Source: Aporhodopirellula aestuarii (GTDB taxonomy: Bacteria; Planctomycetota; Planctomycetia; Pirellulales; Pirellulaceae). Taken from it: 64,000 nt of DNA. The stretch covers positions 124,001-188,000 of the forward strand of contig NZ_JAMQBK010000039.1 in assembly GCF_023701485.1 (NCBI RefSeq). Direction: 5' to 3'. Both the position numbers and the translations under genes were made by a program. Of this stretch, positions 8,739 to 20,100 are shown in pieces. The notes below the pieces were generated by a model, which saw only the letters and a list, made by a program, of their open reading frames with translations, ran no database searches and was not told the origin of the DNA. Positions within the stretch are counted from its first letter, which is position 1. Each line of letters opens with the position of its first letter.

Positions 8739-9495
8739 CCGGTGCTGTTAGTTCGCGGATGCCGTCGCCATGCTCTGTGACGACGCTGAGGTCTCGCTGT
8801 GGTCGCGAAGGCTTCCGCTTCTTGGGTCGTGGAGCCTGCGTCTGCTTGCGAGGCACGCCAGTACGGTTAGCGGCTTCCTCGAGCGATATCTCCCCCGACT
8901 CAATGCTAGGCTGTAAGTCAGGAGCCGCCAACAGGATTTTCTCGGCCAACGCCAAATCTGCACGCGGTACCTCTTCCTCCTTGGCTACTTTTTCCAGGGC
9001 ACGAGGGCCACGCTTCTTAGGTTGTTGGCTTCGCGCAAGCTTTGCGCCATCCGGCTGCTTTTGGCTTTGACGAACTTTCTCTGCACCCACAGTCCGTTTT
9101 ACGCCCGCAAGCTTCCGCTGCATGGAAAGGCGATCGACAGCAAGCATCAATTTCTGATTCTTCGTGAGGTGACGACGGGCCACGTTGGATTGAGCGATCG
9201 CCTCTGGGCTATGCTCCGTTACCTTCACGTCGTCAGCGGTGAGGGCGACGCCAGCAACGAAGCATGCCATGAGGCGAGAGCGACCGTCGAGTAGCTGCTT
9301 GTCGTGATTGATGTAGATGGGCTCGAGCAGGCCGTTCTCCTTGATCGAGTCGACCATGTTGTCGAAGTTTCGTTGTGGGATTATCGGGATGGAGTTGCAC
9401 ATCGGGTGTATCTTGCCGACCAGCGTTCCTGCATGCTGTAGGCCCTCTTTGACTTTCGGTCGTTCGTAGCGAGGGGAATACTTGTTCTCGTTCAT
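8719..9495 (-). CDS. ParB-like nuclease/partition-fold protein
   Basis: About 258 residues from ATG 9495. A longer frame reaches 9639, but its first 48 codons translate the repeat-rich upstream region and look non-coding. Residues about 45-85 contain the ParB N-terminal signature: MVDSIKENGLLEPIYI, then LLDGRSRLMACFVAGV. The centre is basic and the C-terminal third (LQPSIESGEISLEEAANRTG) resembles the segment after the HTH in ParB/RepB-like proteins. These proteins bind DNA, and some bind or hydrolyse CTP or act as nucleases. No ParA is present nearby, so chromosome or plasmid partition is unlikely. It is the first gene of the same-strand module ending in the helicase-amidoligase. Confidence 0.75.
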   Translation of the reverse strand: MNENKYSPRYERPKVKEGLQHAGTLVGKIHPMCNSIPIIPQRNFDNMVDSIKENGLLEPIYINHDKQLLDGRSRLMACFVAGVALTADDVKVTEHSPEAIAQSNVARRHLTKNQKLMLAVDRLSMQRKLAGVKRTVGAEKVRQSQKQPDGAKLARSQQPKKRGPRALEKVAKEEEVPRADLALAEKILLAAPDLQPSIESGEISLEEAANRTGVPRKQTQAPRPKKRKPSRPQRDLSVVTEHGDGIRELTAPGEVAWV

Positions 9496-9545
9496 GTTGA
9501 GGCTACGTGAAGAAAGGAGACGGCGGCACGTGTCACCGTGGTTCG

Positions 9546-9597
9546 CTCGAAGCAGTCGAGCAGAATTTAGCCGACTGCTTCGAGCAGAATTTAGCCG
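9546..9597. repeat. Overlapping inverted and direct repeats upstream of the ParB-like gene
   Basis: Two 12-base arms (9546-9557, CTCGAAGCAGTC, and 9573-9584, its exact reverse complement) flank a 15-base loop. In the same stretch a 17-base sequence (CGAGCAGAATTTAGCCG) occurs twice, at 9557-9573 and 9581-9597. The block lies about 50 bases before ATG 9495 of the ParB-like gene. It could be an operator for the HTH regulator, a binding site for the ParB-like protein, or a hairpin in the leader RNA. Confidence 0.6.
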
Positions 9598-10107
9598 CCG
9601 TCCCTCTATGCGGATTAACCACGATGACGATCTCATCATGACAGCGATGCCAACAGTTCCAAAATCGACAATCCTCGCGTGATGGCGAAACGGACCAACT
9701 CTCCACCGCTGTACCCCGGTAGCCTAATTTTGTTCGGATGAGAGGGGCCTAAAGGGTCGGTAGGGTCGCTTTGAGAAAGTGGTTGAGCACCGAACGCGAA
9801 ACTACGACGATCCATGCTCTTCAGACCTTCTGCGGTCTAAGTGTTGTAAGAGTTGCTGTCGATGTTGCATGTCAATTTGCCACAAACAATCGCCCAATTG
9901 GCTGACACTGGCGAAGAGCAGCGGAACTTGGGTGCATTGTTGGGTGTCACCCCCGGAAGCATCGCAGTTATCCCGTGTTTTCCCAGACTCGGTTCGAGTC
10001 CTAGCGGGTTTCTGCGTTGCGTATGCGGCGTAACCGCACACCAGAACCGTTGTAGGCGTGGGGTTTAGGATCTTGGGTTTTGTCTCAATTCCCGTATCGG
10101 AGATCCC
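9598..10107. other. 510 bases without a recognisable gene
   Basis: Frames on both strands give no known protein. A short perfect stem (AGACC/GGTCT at 9823-9838) is present. A TTCGAGT motif near 9993 resembles a tRNA T-loop but has no tRNA body around it. The region separates the helicase/ParB module from an IS66 scrap and probably holds the module promoter near its left end. Confidence 0.4.
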
Positions 10108-10260
10108 ATGAATCCAGACAACATTTCCCCGGCAGTTCGCGTTTTGACCGAGCGATTTGATCGATTTCGTGCCGCCGACATGACCGTCGCTCAGTTTTGT
10201 AACGCTGAAGGCGTTATTCAAACCGCCTACCATTACTCTTTAAAAAAGCTTCACGGCAAC
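10108..10260 (+). pseudogene. IS66-family accessory ORF (TnpA-like) N-terminal remnant
   Basis: The frame starting at ATG 10108, preceded by CGGAG, reads ERFDRFRAADMTVAQFCNAE, then GVIQTAYHYSLKKL. This matches the N-terminal helix-turn-helix of the small IS66 accessory protein, which normally reads as 'R...F..S..SVA.FC..EGVS...FY.W...L'. After about residue 50 the match ends and the frame drifts to a stop at 10347. No TnpB or full transposase follows. Two scraps of the IS66 large transposase occur near 53.45 kb. Confidence 0.6.
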
Positions 10261-10496
10261 CAGAGGTCCGCCCAAATGCCGTTGTCCAACGCGATGCCAC
10301 GGTTCGTATCGAAATCGTCCAGAGCGTCCAGAGCGTCATGTTTGTAAAGATAGACCTCGAACAGCTTCTGAGGACTTCGCGTCGGTTGGAGTTCTGCCAA
10401 AAACTCGCCGCCCAGATCTCCTGGCGAACATGGTCCAGGATCTCGAAGGTCAGCTCCGAATGTTTCTTGACAGTCGCTTCGCTGGCGGACTTGCTG

Positions 10497-11030
10497 TCAT
10501 GACCTGCACCCAAGAATTCTGTCCACCGTCAGATCGATATGCCAGCGGTCGATCCATCGACGAATGTTTGCGTATGGTACACGATGCGTTTGCGACGTGG
10601 ACTCTGCCAGTTTGAGTGCCCAGGCATCAAATAGTTTACTGTCGACATGCGACTTGTACTTTAACAGCACTCGCAATTCGCACCACCAAGCGGAATCCGG
10701 TTCAGCCAATTCGACTGCGTATTGCTGCTCCACCGCGTGCGCTGCGTATTTGCGGGTTTCGGAATTCAGTCCGTTCCCACGATCCACAACAATCGGTGAC
10801 ACGCCGTGTGAAATCGCATTGCGAAATCGGTCAAAATTCCATTGGCGCGCCAGTGGTAGTTTTTCGCTGCTGTAATCGTAGCTCGCCGGATCGTCGCCCA
10901 CTTGAGTATAAAAATACAAATCAGTTTCCAGCACAATGCCGTCTTGACCTGCCAATCTCCGAGCACGGTGGCTCTTCCCGCAGCCCGGCAAGCCTCGCAT
11001 CAGATACACAGTCTTTTTCGTACCGTTCAT
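10497..11030 (-). CDS. N4BP2-like P-loop kinase/ATPase
   Basis: 177 residues from ATG 11030; an upstream TTG at 11060 is unlikely. The N-terminus holds a strand plus Walker A (MRGLPGCGKS), followed by the acid-rich ETDLYFY and a YDYSSEKLPLARQWNFDRF segment. The pattern 'P.SGKST.A......ST D.......Y.F....L..AH......A' is typical of N4BP2-like ATP-binding proteins, relatives of polynucleotide kinases. PIVVDRGNGLNS fits the family's VD.TN element, and the C-terminal HRVPYANIRRWIDRW matches its conserved end. It may phosphorylate nucleic acid ends or another substrate. It starts about 110 bases downstream of the first giant gene on the same strand. A broken copy lies in the same position after the second giant gene. 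Confidence 0.8.
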   Translation of the reverse strand: MNGTKKTVYLMRGLPGCGKSHRARRLAGQDGIVLETDLYFYTQVGDDPASYDYSSEKLPLARQWNFDRFRNAISHGVSPIVVDRGNGLNSETRKYAAHAVEQQYAVELAEPDSAWWCELRVLLKYKSHVDSKLFDAWALKLAESTSQTHRVPYANIRRWIDRWHIDLTVDRILGCRS

Positions 11031-11143
11031 CTTCGTCGTTGACCTCGCATTCGATTCCAACCACGTTGAATGATGCCAGTGGGATTTTCAATTACCTACC
11101 ACATGCCGGTTCACCTGTAGCTGGATACCAATTGTTGGGCTTT

Positions 11144-14100
11144 CTACGGCTTCAGTTTGTCATTGAGGCTGCCGAACAGGTGGTCGTCTCCTTGCTCGCC
11201 CTTCAAGTCATCTTTATCGCCATCGGACAGTAGGGTGCCGACGGCCGCCATCGCCGAGGGTAAATCACCCGCATTCCAAAATGTCAGTGCGGTATCAAGA
11301 GCCGAGAGGTCATTTTCGTTGGCAGCCATGTCAGCGAACATCAAGTCATCCCCTTTGCCGCCTTTCATTTTATCCTTGCCATCGCCGCCGATCATCAGAT
11401 CATTGCCGTTTCCTCCCTTCATGTCATCGTTGCCCGCACCACCGACGAGGATGTCATCGCCACCACCGTCGGATCCGCCATCGGAGCCACCATCAAGTTT
11501 GTCGTCTCCGGCACCGCCAAATAGGACATCGTTACCGCGTCCGCCCTTGAGGTCATCCTTCCCGTCGCCGCCATCGAGCAGGTCATTGCCTCCTCCGCCG
11601 GTCAGGTCGTCCTTGCCTTCACCCCCATAGATCTCCGCGTCTATCATAACATCTTTATGGATCTTAGCTTTGTCGTCGTCGCCACAAAGATGAATGACAA
11701 TTTGGTCAACATCCGTGACGTTGAAGTAGTCGGTACCACCATCACTTCCGCCGTCAGACCCGCCATCACTGCCACCGCCCTTGTCGAGCTTGGCTTTGAC
11801 TTTCAGCTGATCGGCTCCACCGTCGGAGCCTCCGTCACTTCCGCCATCGGACCCACCGTCGCTGCCCAGTTTGATGTCGATGTCATCACGGCCATCGGTA
11901 CCGATCACATACAGCACGCCATCGACGAGTCCGACCCCTTGCGAGATGGCAGTGGTCGTCCATGTATCGGTGCCACCGTTGCTGTCTGCGACGGTTACCG
12001 AGATGACGAAAATTCCACCGGTGGCATAGTCATGACTCGCATCAAAAACATCAGCTATTTGATCGACAGACGCTAGGATTTCTGGACCGGAATCATCACC
12101 CCAATCCACGATCACGGTATGGGTATCGTTAAGATCGAAGTCGGAGAACGATCCATCGATCCAAACCATGCCGTCTGCCGAGCTATCACACACCTCGTCA
12201 TGGCTCGAGTTCAGGCTCGTCACGGTGGGATCATCATTGGTGCCGGTGATGGTCACCGTGATCAATCGATCGACCGTACCGCTGTTGCCGTCATCCAGTG
12301 TGATGTTGAACGTTTCCACCTTGGTTTCACCGGCCTGCAGGTATTCGACATCTGCCGCCGCAACACTGTAGTTCCAAGTGATCACGCCACCGATGCCGGT
12401 TCCGGTTGTGTCCGCCGTCACGCTGGCGGTCAGCGAGCCCAAGGCTCCTGCCGAAGCGGTTATGGTTCCGTCGATGTTATGCACGTCGAGCAGGTCGACG
12501 TCACTGAAACCGATCGTACCCGAATCGGTCAGGTTACCGGTCGGTGTGACCAGTTCGGTAACCGCACCGGTGACATCGGCCACGTCCACGATCGGATCAT
12601 CATTGGTTCCGCTGATGGTGACCGTGATCAATCGATCCACCGTACCGCCGTTGTTGTCATCCAAGGTGATGTTGAACGTCTCGACCTTGGTTTCACCGGC
12701 CTGCAGGTATTCGACATCTGCCGCCGCAACACTGTAGTTCCAAGTGATCACGCCACCGATGCCAGTACCGGTCGTGTCCGTCGTTACACTGGCGGTCAAC
12801 GTTCCCAAGGCTCCGGCCGAAGCGGTGATGCTGCCGTCGATGTTATGCACATCGAGCAGGTCCACATCGCTGAAGCCAATCGTACCGGTGTCCGTCAGGT
12901 TGCCAGTGGGAGTGACCAGTTCCGTGACTGCACCGGTCACATCGGCCACATCTACCAACGGAGTATCGTTGGTGCCGGTGATCGTGATCGTGATCAATCG
13001 ATCGACCGTGCCGCCGTTGCCATCATTGAGCGTGATGTTGAAGGTTTCCACTTTGGTTTCACCTGCCTGCAGATATTCCACATCCGCTGCCGCAGCGCTG
13101 TAATCCCAAGTGATGACTCCACCCGCACCGTTGCCCGTAGTGTCCATTGTCACGCTGGCAGTCAACGATCCTAAGGCACCCGCCGAAGCGGTGATCGTAC
13201 CGTCAATGTTATGGACGTCGAGAAGGTCCACGTCGGTGAATCCGATCGTGCCGGAGTCCGTCAGGTTGCCAGCGGGGGTAACCAATTCGGTGACGGCACC
13301 CGTGACATCAGCTGCGTCCACGATCGGATCATCATTCGTGCCGATGATCGTGATGGTTACTGCTTCGGTTACACTGTCGTCTTCGTGTGGGAGCGTTGCG
13401 GGAGTGCCGACGCTGCTACTGTCGGTAACGGTCACGTCAAAACTCAGCGTGATCGTTTCGCTCATGCCCAGGAACTGAACGGCGATGTTGGCCACACTGT
13501 AGTCCCAACCGTCGTTGTCAGCCGTGAAACCGCTACTAACGTCCGAAATCTGGCTCGCGGTCAATGTGCCACCGCTCCAAACTGCATCGATGTTATAGGA
13601 ACTGCTGATCGTGTGCGTGTCATCGCCATCGACATCGCCAAAACTCAATACGCCACTATCGACCAAGCTGGGCGTCGAGTCATCTTCGGTGACTTCGCCA
13701 GTGGCGTCCACGCTCAGAGTCGGCGTATCGTTGACTGCCACGACCGTCAACGTGGTGGTGGCGATTAGGCTATTGTCGATCCCGTCGCTGACTACGAACT
13801 CGATGGTCCGATCGGTGGGATTGGGATCCTGTGACGCATTACTGTATGTCACGGTCCGCAGCACTTGTTCGTAGTTGGCGACCGTGTCTTCGCCGGTTAG
13901 CGTTAGCACGCCGCCGGAGTAGTTGGCGGTGATATTCGTTCCGCTAACATCGACCGCCAGCACCTCGGTTGCGCTGTCCAGGTTGTTGGTCAACGTCACC
14001 AATGCCTCGGTGATCGAACCGGAATTCGCGTGATATTGACGAGCGAAGATTCCCCAGTTGGATTGATCTTGACTCGGCCACGTCACGACAAAGTTCCCAC

Positions 14101-17100
14101 TCGCATCCATCGCGACTGCCTTTCGAAATGGCGGAGCGCTAGGCGTTGAATTGATTTCGAACTCACTTCCCTGAGGAATTCCCGTTGCATCGTAAACCTG
14201 CCCCATCACGCCAGGTCCGATGCCACTGGGCGTATTCACCACACTCCATACAATGACGAAAGTTCCGTTTGCGCTCATCGCTATGAACGGATCTTTTTGG
14301 GGAGCGATTGTCGTCGTATTGACGAGAAACTCACTACCCAATGCAATGCCCGACGAGTTGTATCGCTGGGCGTAGACACCGTGTCCGCTACCATCTTGCC
14401 CAATGCTCTCCCAAGTGACGACGAAGTTGCCCAGATCGTCCATCGCAACCGACGACGCTTGTTGGGAAGAGTTGGTATACGAGTTGACCTGGAACTCGCT
14501 ACCTTGTGCAACGCCCGATGCGTTGTAGCGTTGGCCGTATATGCCGTAGCTATTGCCGTCCTGGTCGTAGCTTTCCCAGGTCACCACGAAATCACCTCCT
14601 GGGCTCATCGCGAGGGAGGGTCGAGATTGCCAGTCAGTGGTATAGGTGTTGATCTGAAACTCGCCGCCTTGGGAGTTACCCGATGCATCGTAAAGTTGAC
14701 CATAAACTCCCGTGCCGCTGCTGTCTTGGGTGTTGCTTTCCCATACGATGACAAATCCCCCCGAATCATTTACTGCGACCGACGGACTCTTTTGATTGTC
14801 TGCCGTAAACGTATTGACCTGAAACTCAGCATTCTGTGGAACGCCTGCCGCGTCGAAGCGTTGAGCGAAAATACCGTCGTCGCTTCCGTCTTGGTTCACA
14901 CTCACCCAGGCGACGACAAAGTCCCCAGAAGCATTCATTGCGACCGCCGGCCTGTGTTGATTACCAAGTGTGGCGGAATTGACTTGAAACTCGCTTCCCT
15001 GAGGCACACCGGCGGCATTGAAACGTTGCCCAAACACTCCCAGGCCGTCCCCGTCCTGGTCTATGCTCGTCCAAACGATCACGAAGTTACCAGCGTCGTC
15101 CGTGGCAATCGGTCGGCCAGCGGTACCAACATAAAAACTTTGTAAGTCGACAAACGTCGTGTTGACCTGAAATTCCGAACCAAACGGCGTGTACGGTGGT
15201 GGGACGTCAACATCGGACAAGGTCAAATCAGTATCTTGGATTAGGACGGCGCCACCGTCTTCGGTGAACGTCGTGGCGTAGTCGATTCCCGCATCGTCGG
15301 TACCGTTCAAGTCCAATACCGGTGCGTCGTTGCTACCGCTGATTGTTACGGTAACCGAACCTGTCGCAGTTCCCCCATCGCCATCGCTGATCGTGTAAGT
15401 GAACGTATCGGTTGTCGTTTCTGACTGTGCCAGTGACTCGAATTGTCCGTTCGGATCGTAAGTTACATTCCCTGACGTATAGCTAACCAATCCCAACGTA
15501 CCAGTGACATCAATGGCCGTGACTGTCAAAGGATCGTTGATTCCCGCTGGATCAGTATCGTTGTCGAGCACATCAATGTTGATGGCCGGTCCGTCTTCAT
15601 TAACACTGCCCACATCATCGACCGCAGTGGGATCGAGATTGCCAACGGACACCTGCAATGATTGCTCGACGAAATCGACCCCAACCGTCCCGCCAACGAA
15701 GTCACCCGACATGTCGTCGTCGGCCAATCGGACCGTGACGGTGTAAACGCCGTCATCAGCGTATACATGAGTGCCGCTGATAGATCCCGACCCAGCCGTT
15801 TCGCTAATTGCACCAGCATCGGCTGAACTGCCATCGCCCCAATCGATTTGTGCAGAGTGGAGATCCAGCGTTCCAACATCCGTGAAATTCACTGTGAGGT
15901 TGAAGGAATCACCTTCATCCACAACGAAGGTCGGCGGCGAATTGAGCAGGACGGAAACACTTGCTCCGTTGTAATTCGCCACGATCAAATCGGTCTGTCC
16001 GTCGTTATTCACCTCGCCAAGTGAGATGAAAATGGGTGTGTCCCCAGTGGAGTAATCGACCGCCGATAAGAATGTTCCATCGCCGTTCCCTTCAAGGACG
16101 CTGACATCATCTCCGTTTAAGTTGGTGGAAACGATATCGGGATTACCATCGTTATTTAGATCCGTTGCCGCGACGGAGCGCGAGCCAGATCCCGTCGTAA
16201 AATTCGCTGGTGATTGGAATGTTCCGTCACCGTTGCCAATCACCACGCTGGCAATACTGCTGCTGAAGTGGACAACGACGAAATCAGTTATCAGGTCGCC
16301 GTTAAAATCTTCGGCGGCGATACCGGCGGGTTGTGGACCGGCTGAGACGCTGACGGCAGGTTGGAAGGTCCCATCGCCGTTGCCCGCGACAAAGCTGACG
16401 TCCGCACCGGACCCGTGGTTTGCCACCACCAAATCCAATAGGTTGTCGCCATCGAAGTCGCCCACATCCAGCGACAGTGGATGACTGCCCACGGTATACG
16501 TCACGACTGGTTGGAACGTCCCATTCCCATTGCCCATCAAAACGCCGACGTTGCCCGAAAACTGGTTGATTAGCAGCAGATCGTCGATGCTGTCCGAATC
16601 TAAATCGGCAGCCTTCACAAAAACCGTTTGCGATCCGCCGGATGCGTACGTTACTGGAGCTTGGAATGTCCCGTCACCATTCCCCAGGAAGACTTGCAGC
16701 GAGTTTCCGCCGATGACCGCCAAATCCATTTTGGAATCGCCGTCGAAGTCCGCTGCGTCGATGCCGCGGCCATCGCCATTGAGCGCCAACAGCGTCGGTG
16801 CGGCAAAGTTGCCGTCACCGTTGCCGAGCATGATGGACAAATTGTCAGTCGATTCGTTCGCCGCAGCCAAGTCCGCGTTGCCGTCACCATCGAAATCGGC
16901 AGTGATGGCTGCCAGCGGACGCGTGCCGTCGGTCAGCGAGTCGACGGTGCTTGCAAAACTGATCGGTGCCCCAGCGTTGCTCGGTGTGATCTGAGGTAGG
17001 ACATTCAACACGGTGACATCGGTCGTCGCCGTACCGCCCACGGTCGCCGGCGACGCATCGTCATCGTCGACAATGGTGACCACGACCGTACTCGCATCCC

Positions 17101-20100
17101 AACTAGTCGTATTACCGGGGGCCGGGCCATCATCCATGAACTGATGATCCACATGGAACTGAATCGTGGACGCGGTGACCGTACCAATCGTCAGCGTTGA
17201 ACCATCGCTGCCGGTGAAGTTTTCACCTCCCGATAGCACATTGGTGGAGTCCAGGTTATAGGAAACGACACCAGGATCGTTGGGATCGTTCCAGTCGACC
17301 GTCAATGTAAACTCGTCCTGCGTTCCAGGATCATCGATCGTTCCGGTCAACGTTGCGATATCGTTTTCGCCGATAGGCGAGATCATGGATAGCGTGACTG
17401 TTGCCTGCACATTGTTGACGTTCAGTACCGTGTGATCCACATCCAGATTGGTTCCGTCACTGACTTCAACATTGACGCCACCCGAGTAAGGGCCATCAAC
17501 GATCCCCAATGCAACGAGTTGCGGCCATGTCAGGCTCAATGTCGGAGCGGTTCCTGTGTTGAAGTCAAACGTATTGTCTCCGTTAACATCCCAACGATAG
17601 GTCAGTATGTCTGCGGGAACGTCGGCATCCGTCGAAGCTGATGCATCCAGCGTCAGCCCCATCCCCTCATCGATGACGTACAGCCCGCCGGCATCGGCGT
17701 TCGGGACAAGGTCATCGTTTACAATTTTTCCGATGACGGTGACGGTGCCCGCAGACAAGCGGTAGACGCGAGCATGGCCGGAATCATTTCCGTTTCCATC
17801 GGCCAGTCGTGCTCCGACGACAACTGTATTTCCATCAGCACTCATTCCGACAGCCCAGCCGGATTGATCAAAGGAGGCACCACCGTCGATATCGGCTCCC
17901 ACCTGATTCCAGACGACGCCGTCAAATCGGTAAATCCGCGAGTGTCCGGCTCCGCTTGCCGCCCCGTCATTGCCGAACGCCCCGATGATGACCGTCAAAC
18001 CATCGTCGCTCATAGCGACTTCGCGGCCAAACTGATCACCAACGTTCTCGCCAACGATGTCAGTACCCTGCTGATCCCAAGACACCCCGTCGAATTGGTA
18101 GATGCGAGCAGTCCCGAAGAACGCCGCGCCAGCATTGCCACCAACGACAATAGAATTACCGTCAGCACTGATGGCTACGGCCGAACCAACCTGATCACCT
18201 GCTTCGCCATCAATGTCCGTTCCTAATTGAACCCAGCTGCTTCCATCAAAACGATAGACGCGGGCGTGACCCGAACTGGTACCATTCCCATCGTTGGCTG
18301 GGGCTCCGATGACGACGGTATTGCCGTCCTGACTGATCGCAACGGCCCGACCTGCTCGGTCATCAGCGGCTTCGCCGTCGATGTCGCCGCCCTTCTGAAT
18401 CCAGTTGCTCCCGTCGAACGCGTAGACACGCGCATGGCCGGAATCCGTACCGTTACCGTCATTGGTCGAGGCCCCGATGATAAGCGTATTGCCGTCGCCA
18501 CTTATCGCTACTGAATAGCCCGATTCGTCAGCAGAAGCTTCGCCGTCGATGTCGCCGCCCAACTGGTTCCATTCACTGCCATCGAAACGGTATACGCGAG
18601 CGTGCCCCGAGTTGCTGCCATTACTGTCGTTTAGAATTGCCCCAATAACTACCGTGTTGCCATCGTCGCTGATTGCGACGGACCATGCCGACTGATCGTA
18701 TTGCGCTTCACCTTCGATGGCAAAACCGAGCTGATTCCAAGTGTTGCCGTCGTGTCGATAAATTCGCACGTGGCCGGAGCCATCGCCTTGCGCGTCGTTG
18801 TTGACTGATCCCACCGCAACCGTATTCCCGTCGGCGCTCATTGCTACCGAGTAACCGGCTTCGTCGCCGGCAAACTCGCCGTCAATATCTCCACCCAACT
18901 GCGTCCAGCCGCCGTCATTCAACACGCCCGTCCCCAACAGACTCACGTCGCGGCCACCGGCCTGCAGATTGGTTGCCAGAAGCGTCAGTGTTTCGTCCAA
19001 CTCAGCCAGATTCTCTTCCGTAACATTGACGGTGATCTGCCCTGTCAGGTCGTTTGCGAGAATCGAGAGCGTGCCGCTGGCTGCGTCGTAATCCTGACCA
19101 CTCGTCGCCGAGTCGTCCTGAGTTCCATAGTCAAATGACACGTCGGTATCGACCGGGTTACTCAGCGTCACGTCAAACACCAGTTGCACTGAGTCACCCG
19201 GATCACCTTCGACCACCGTCGCATCCGTGATCGTCACTGTCGCACTGTCGTCGTTCTCGATCTTGATCACCGCCGAAGGATGAATCGGACCCGCCTCACC
19301 GCTGTCGCTGAAGTTGGCAAACGACAGATCGATCGTTTCGTCCAATTCGACGGTATTGTCGCCGAGAAATTCGATCGGCACGGTTTTGGTGGTCTCACCG
19401 ATGCCGAATTCGAGCGTCACGGGGCCGGCGGAGAAGTCGTCTCCGGCAACGGCCGTGTCGCCGATCAGCACAACGTCGACTGACGTCGCGATCGCAGTCA
19501 CTTCTGACCTCGTAACCGTGACGACGTAGCTTGTATTTGTGCCGTCGCCTTCAAAGTCTGAGAATGAGGCAGCCGAAAAATCGTATTTGGGCGTTCCCAC
19601 ACTGATAACCACATCGTTGCCGGTAGCGGCGTCGAGTCCGAGGTAGGAAATGGTGGCCACAAGGCCGGAACCAAGGAAATCGTTGCTGAGGACTGCTCCT
19701 TCAGACAAACCAGCAAACGTGCCACCAACCGGCTCAGCGCCATCGTCGTGAATGACGACATACTGCTGGCCGCCCCCCGGTATAAATCCACCCAAGGTGG
19801 ACCAGTTCAACGCCACATTGTTTCCAATCGTAAGCGTACCCGTGACGTCCAACTGGTCGTGGAATCCGGCACCAACGCCAGCAGAGGCACCACCGATTTC
19901 GACATCGAATGTCGCGTCGTCCGCCAGCGTTACATTTGCGACGACGCCCAGGATTCCTGCCGAACCACCCGGCGAAACGCTGCCGGAAAACGACAATTGC
20001 GGAACGGTCACGTCGGGGTTCCCCGTGTTGATGTCACCGATTGTCGTGTCACTAATCAATTCCAGGGAAAGCGATAGCGCGGGATCCACAGGTGACGTGA

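Noticed and set aside
9940-10030. Possible tRNA, from a GGTTCGAGTCC motif
   Set aside because: The T-stem has a mismatch, and no acceptor stem, anticodon arm or D-arm can be formed around it.
11400-11900. CRISPR-like regular short repeats
   Set aside because: The 12-base repeats are in frame, encode SDGG, and have no unique spacers.
12119-13478. Series of plus-strand frames of 119-351 codons at 366-base spacing
   Set aside because: They are mirror images of the tandem coding repeats of giant gene 1. The same happens at 31548-34365 in giant gene 2. They do not indicate a separate gene family.
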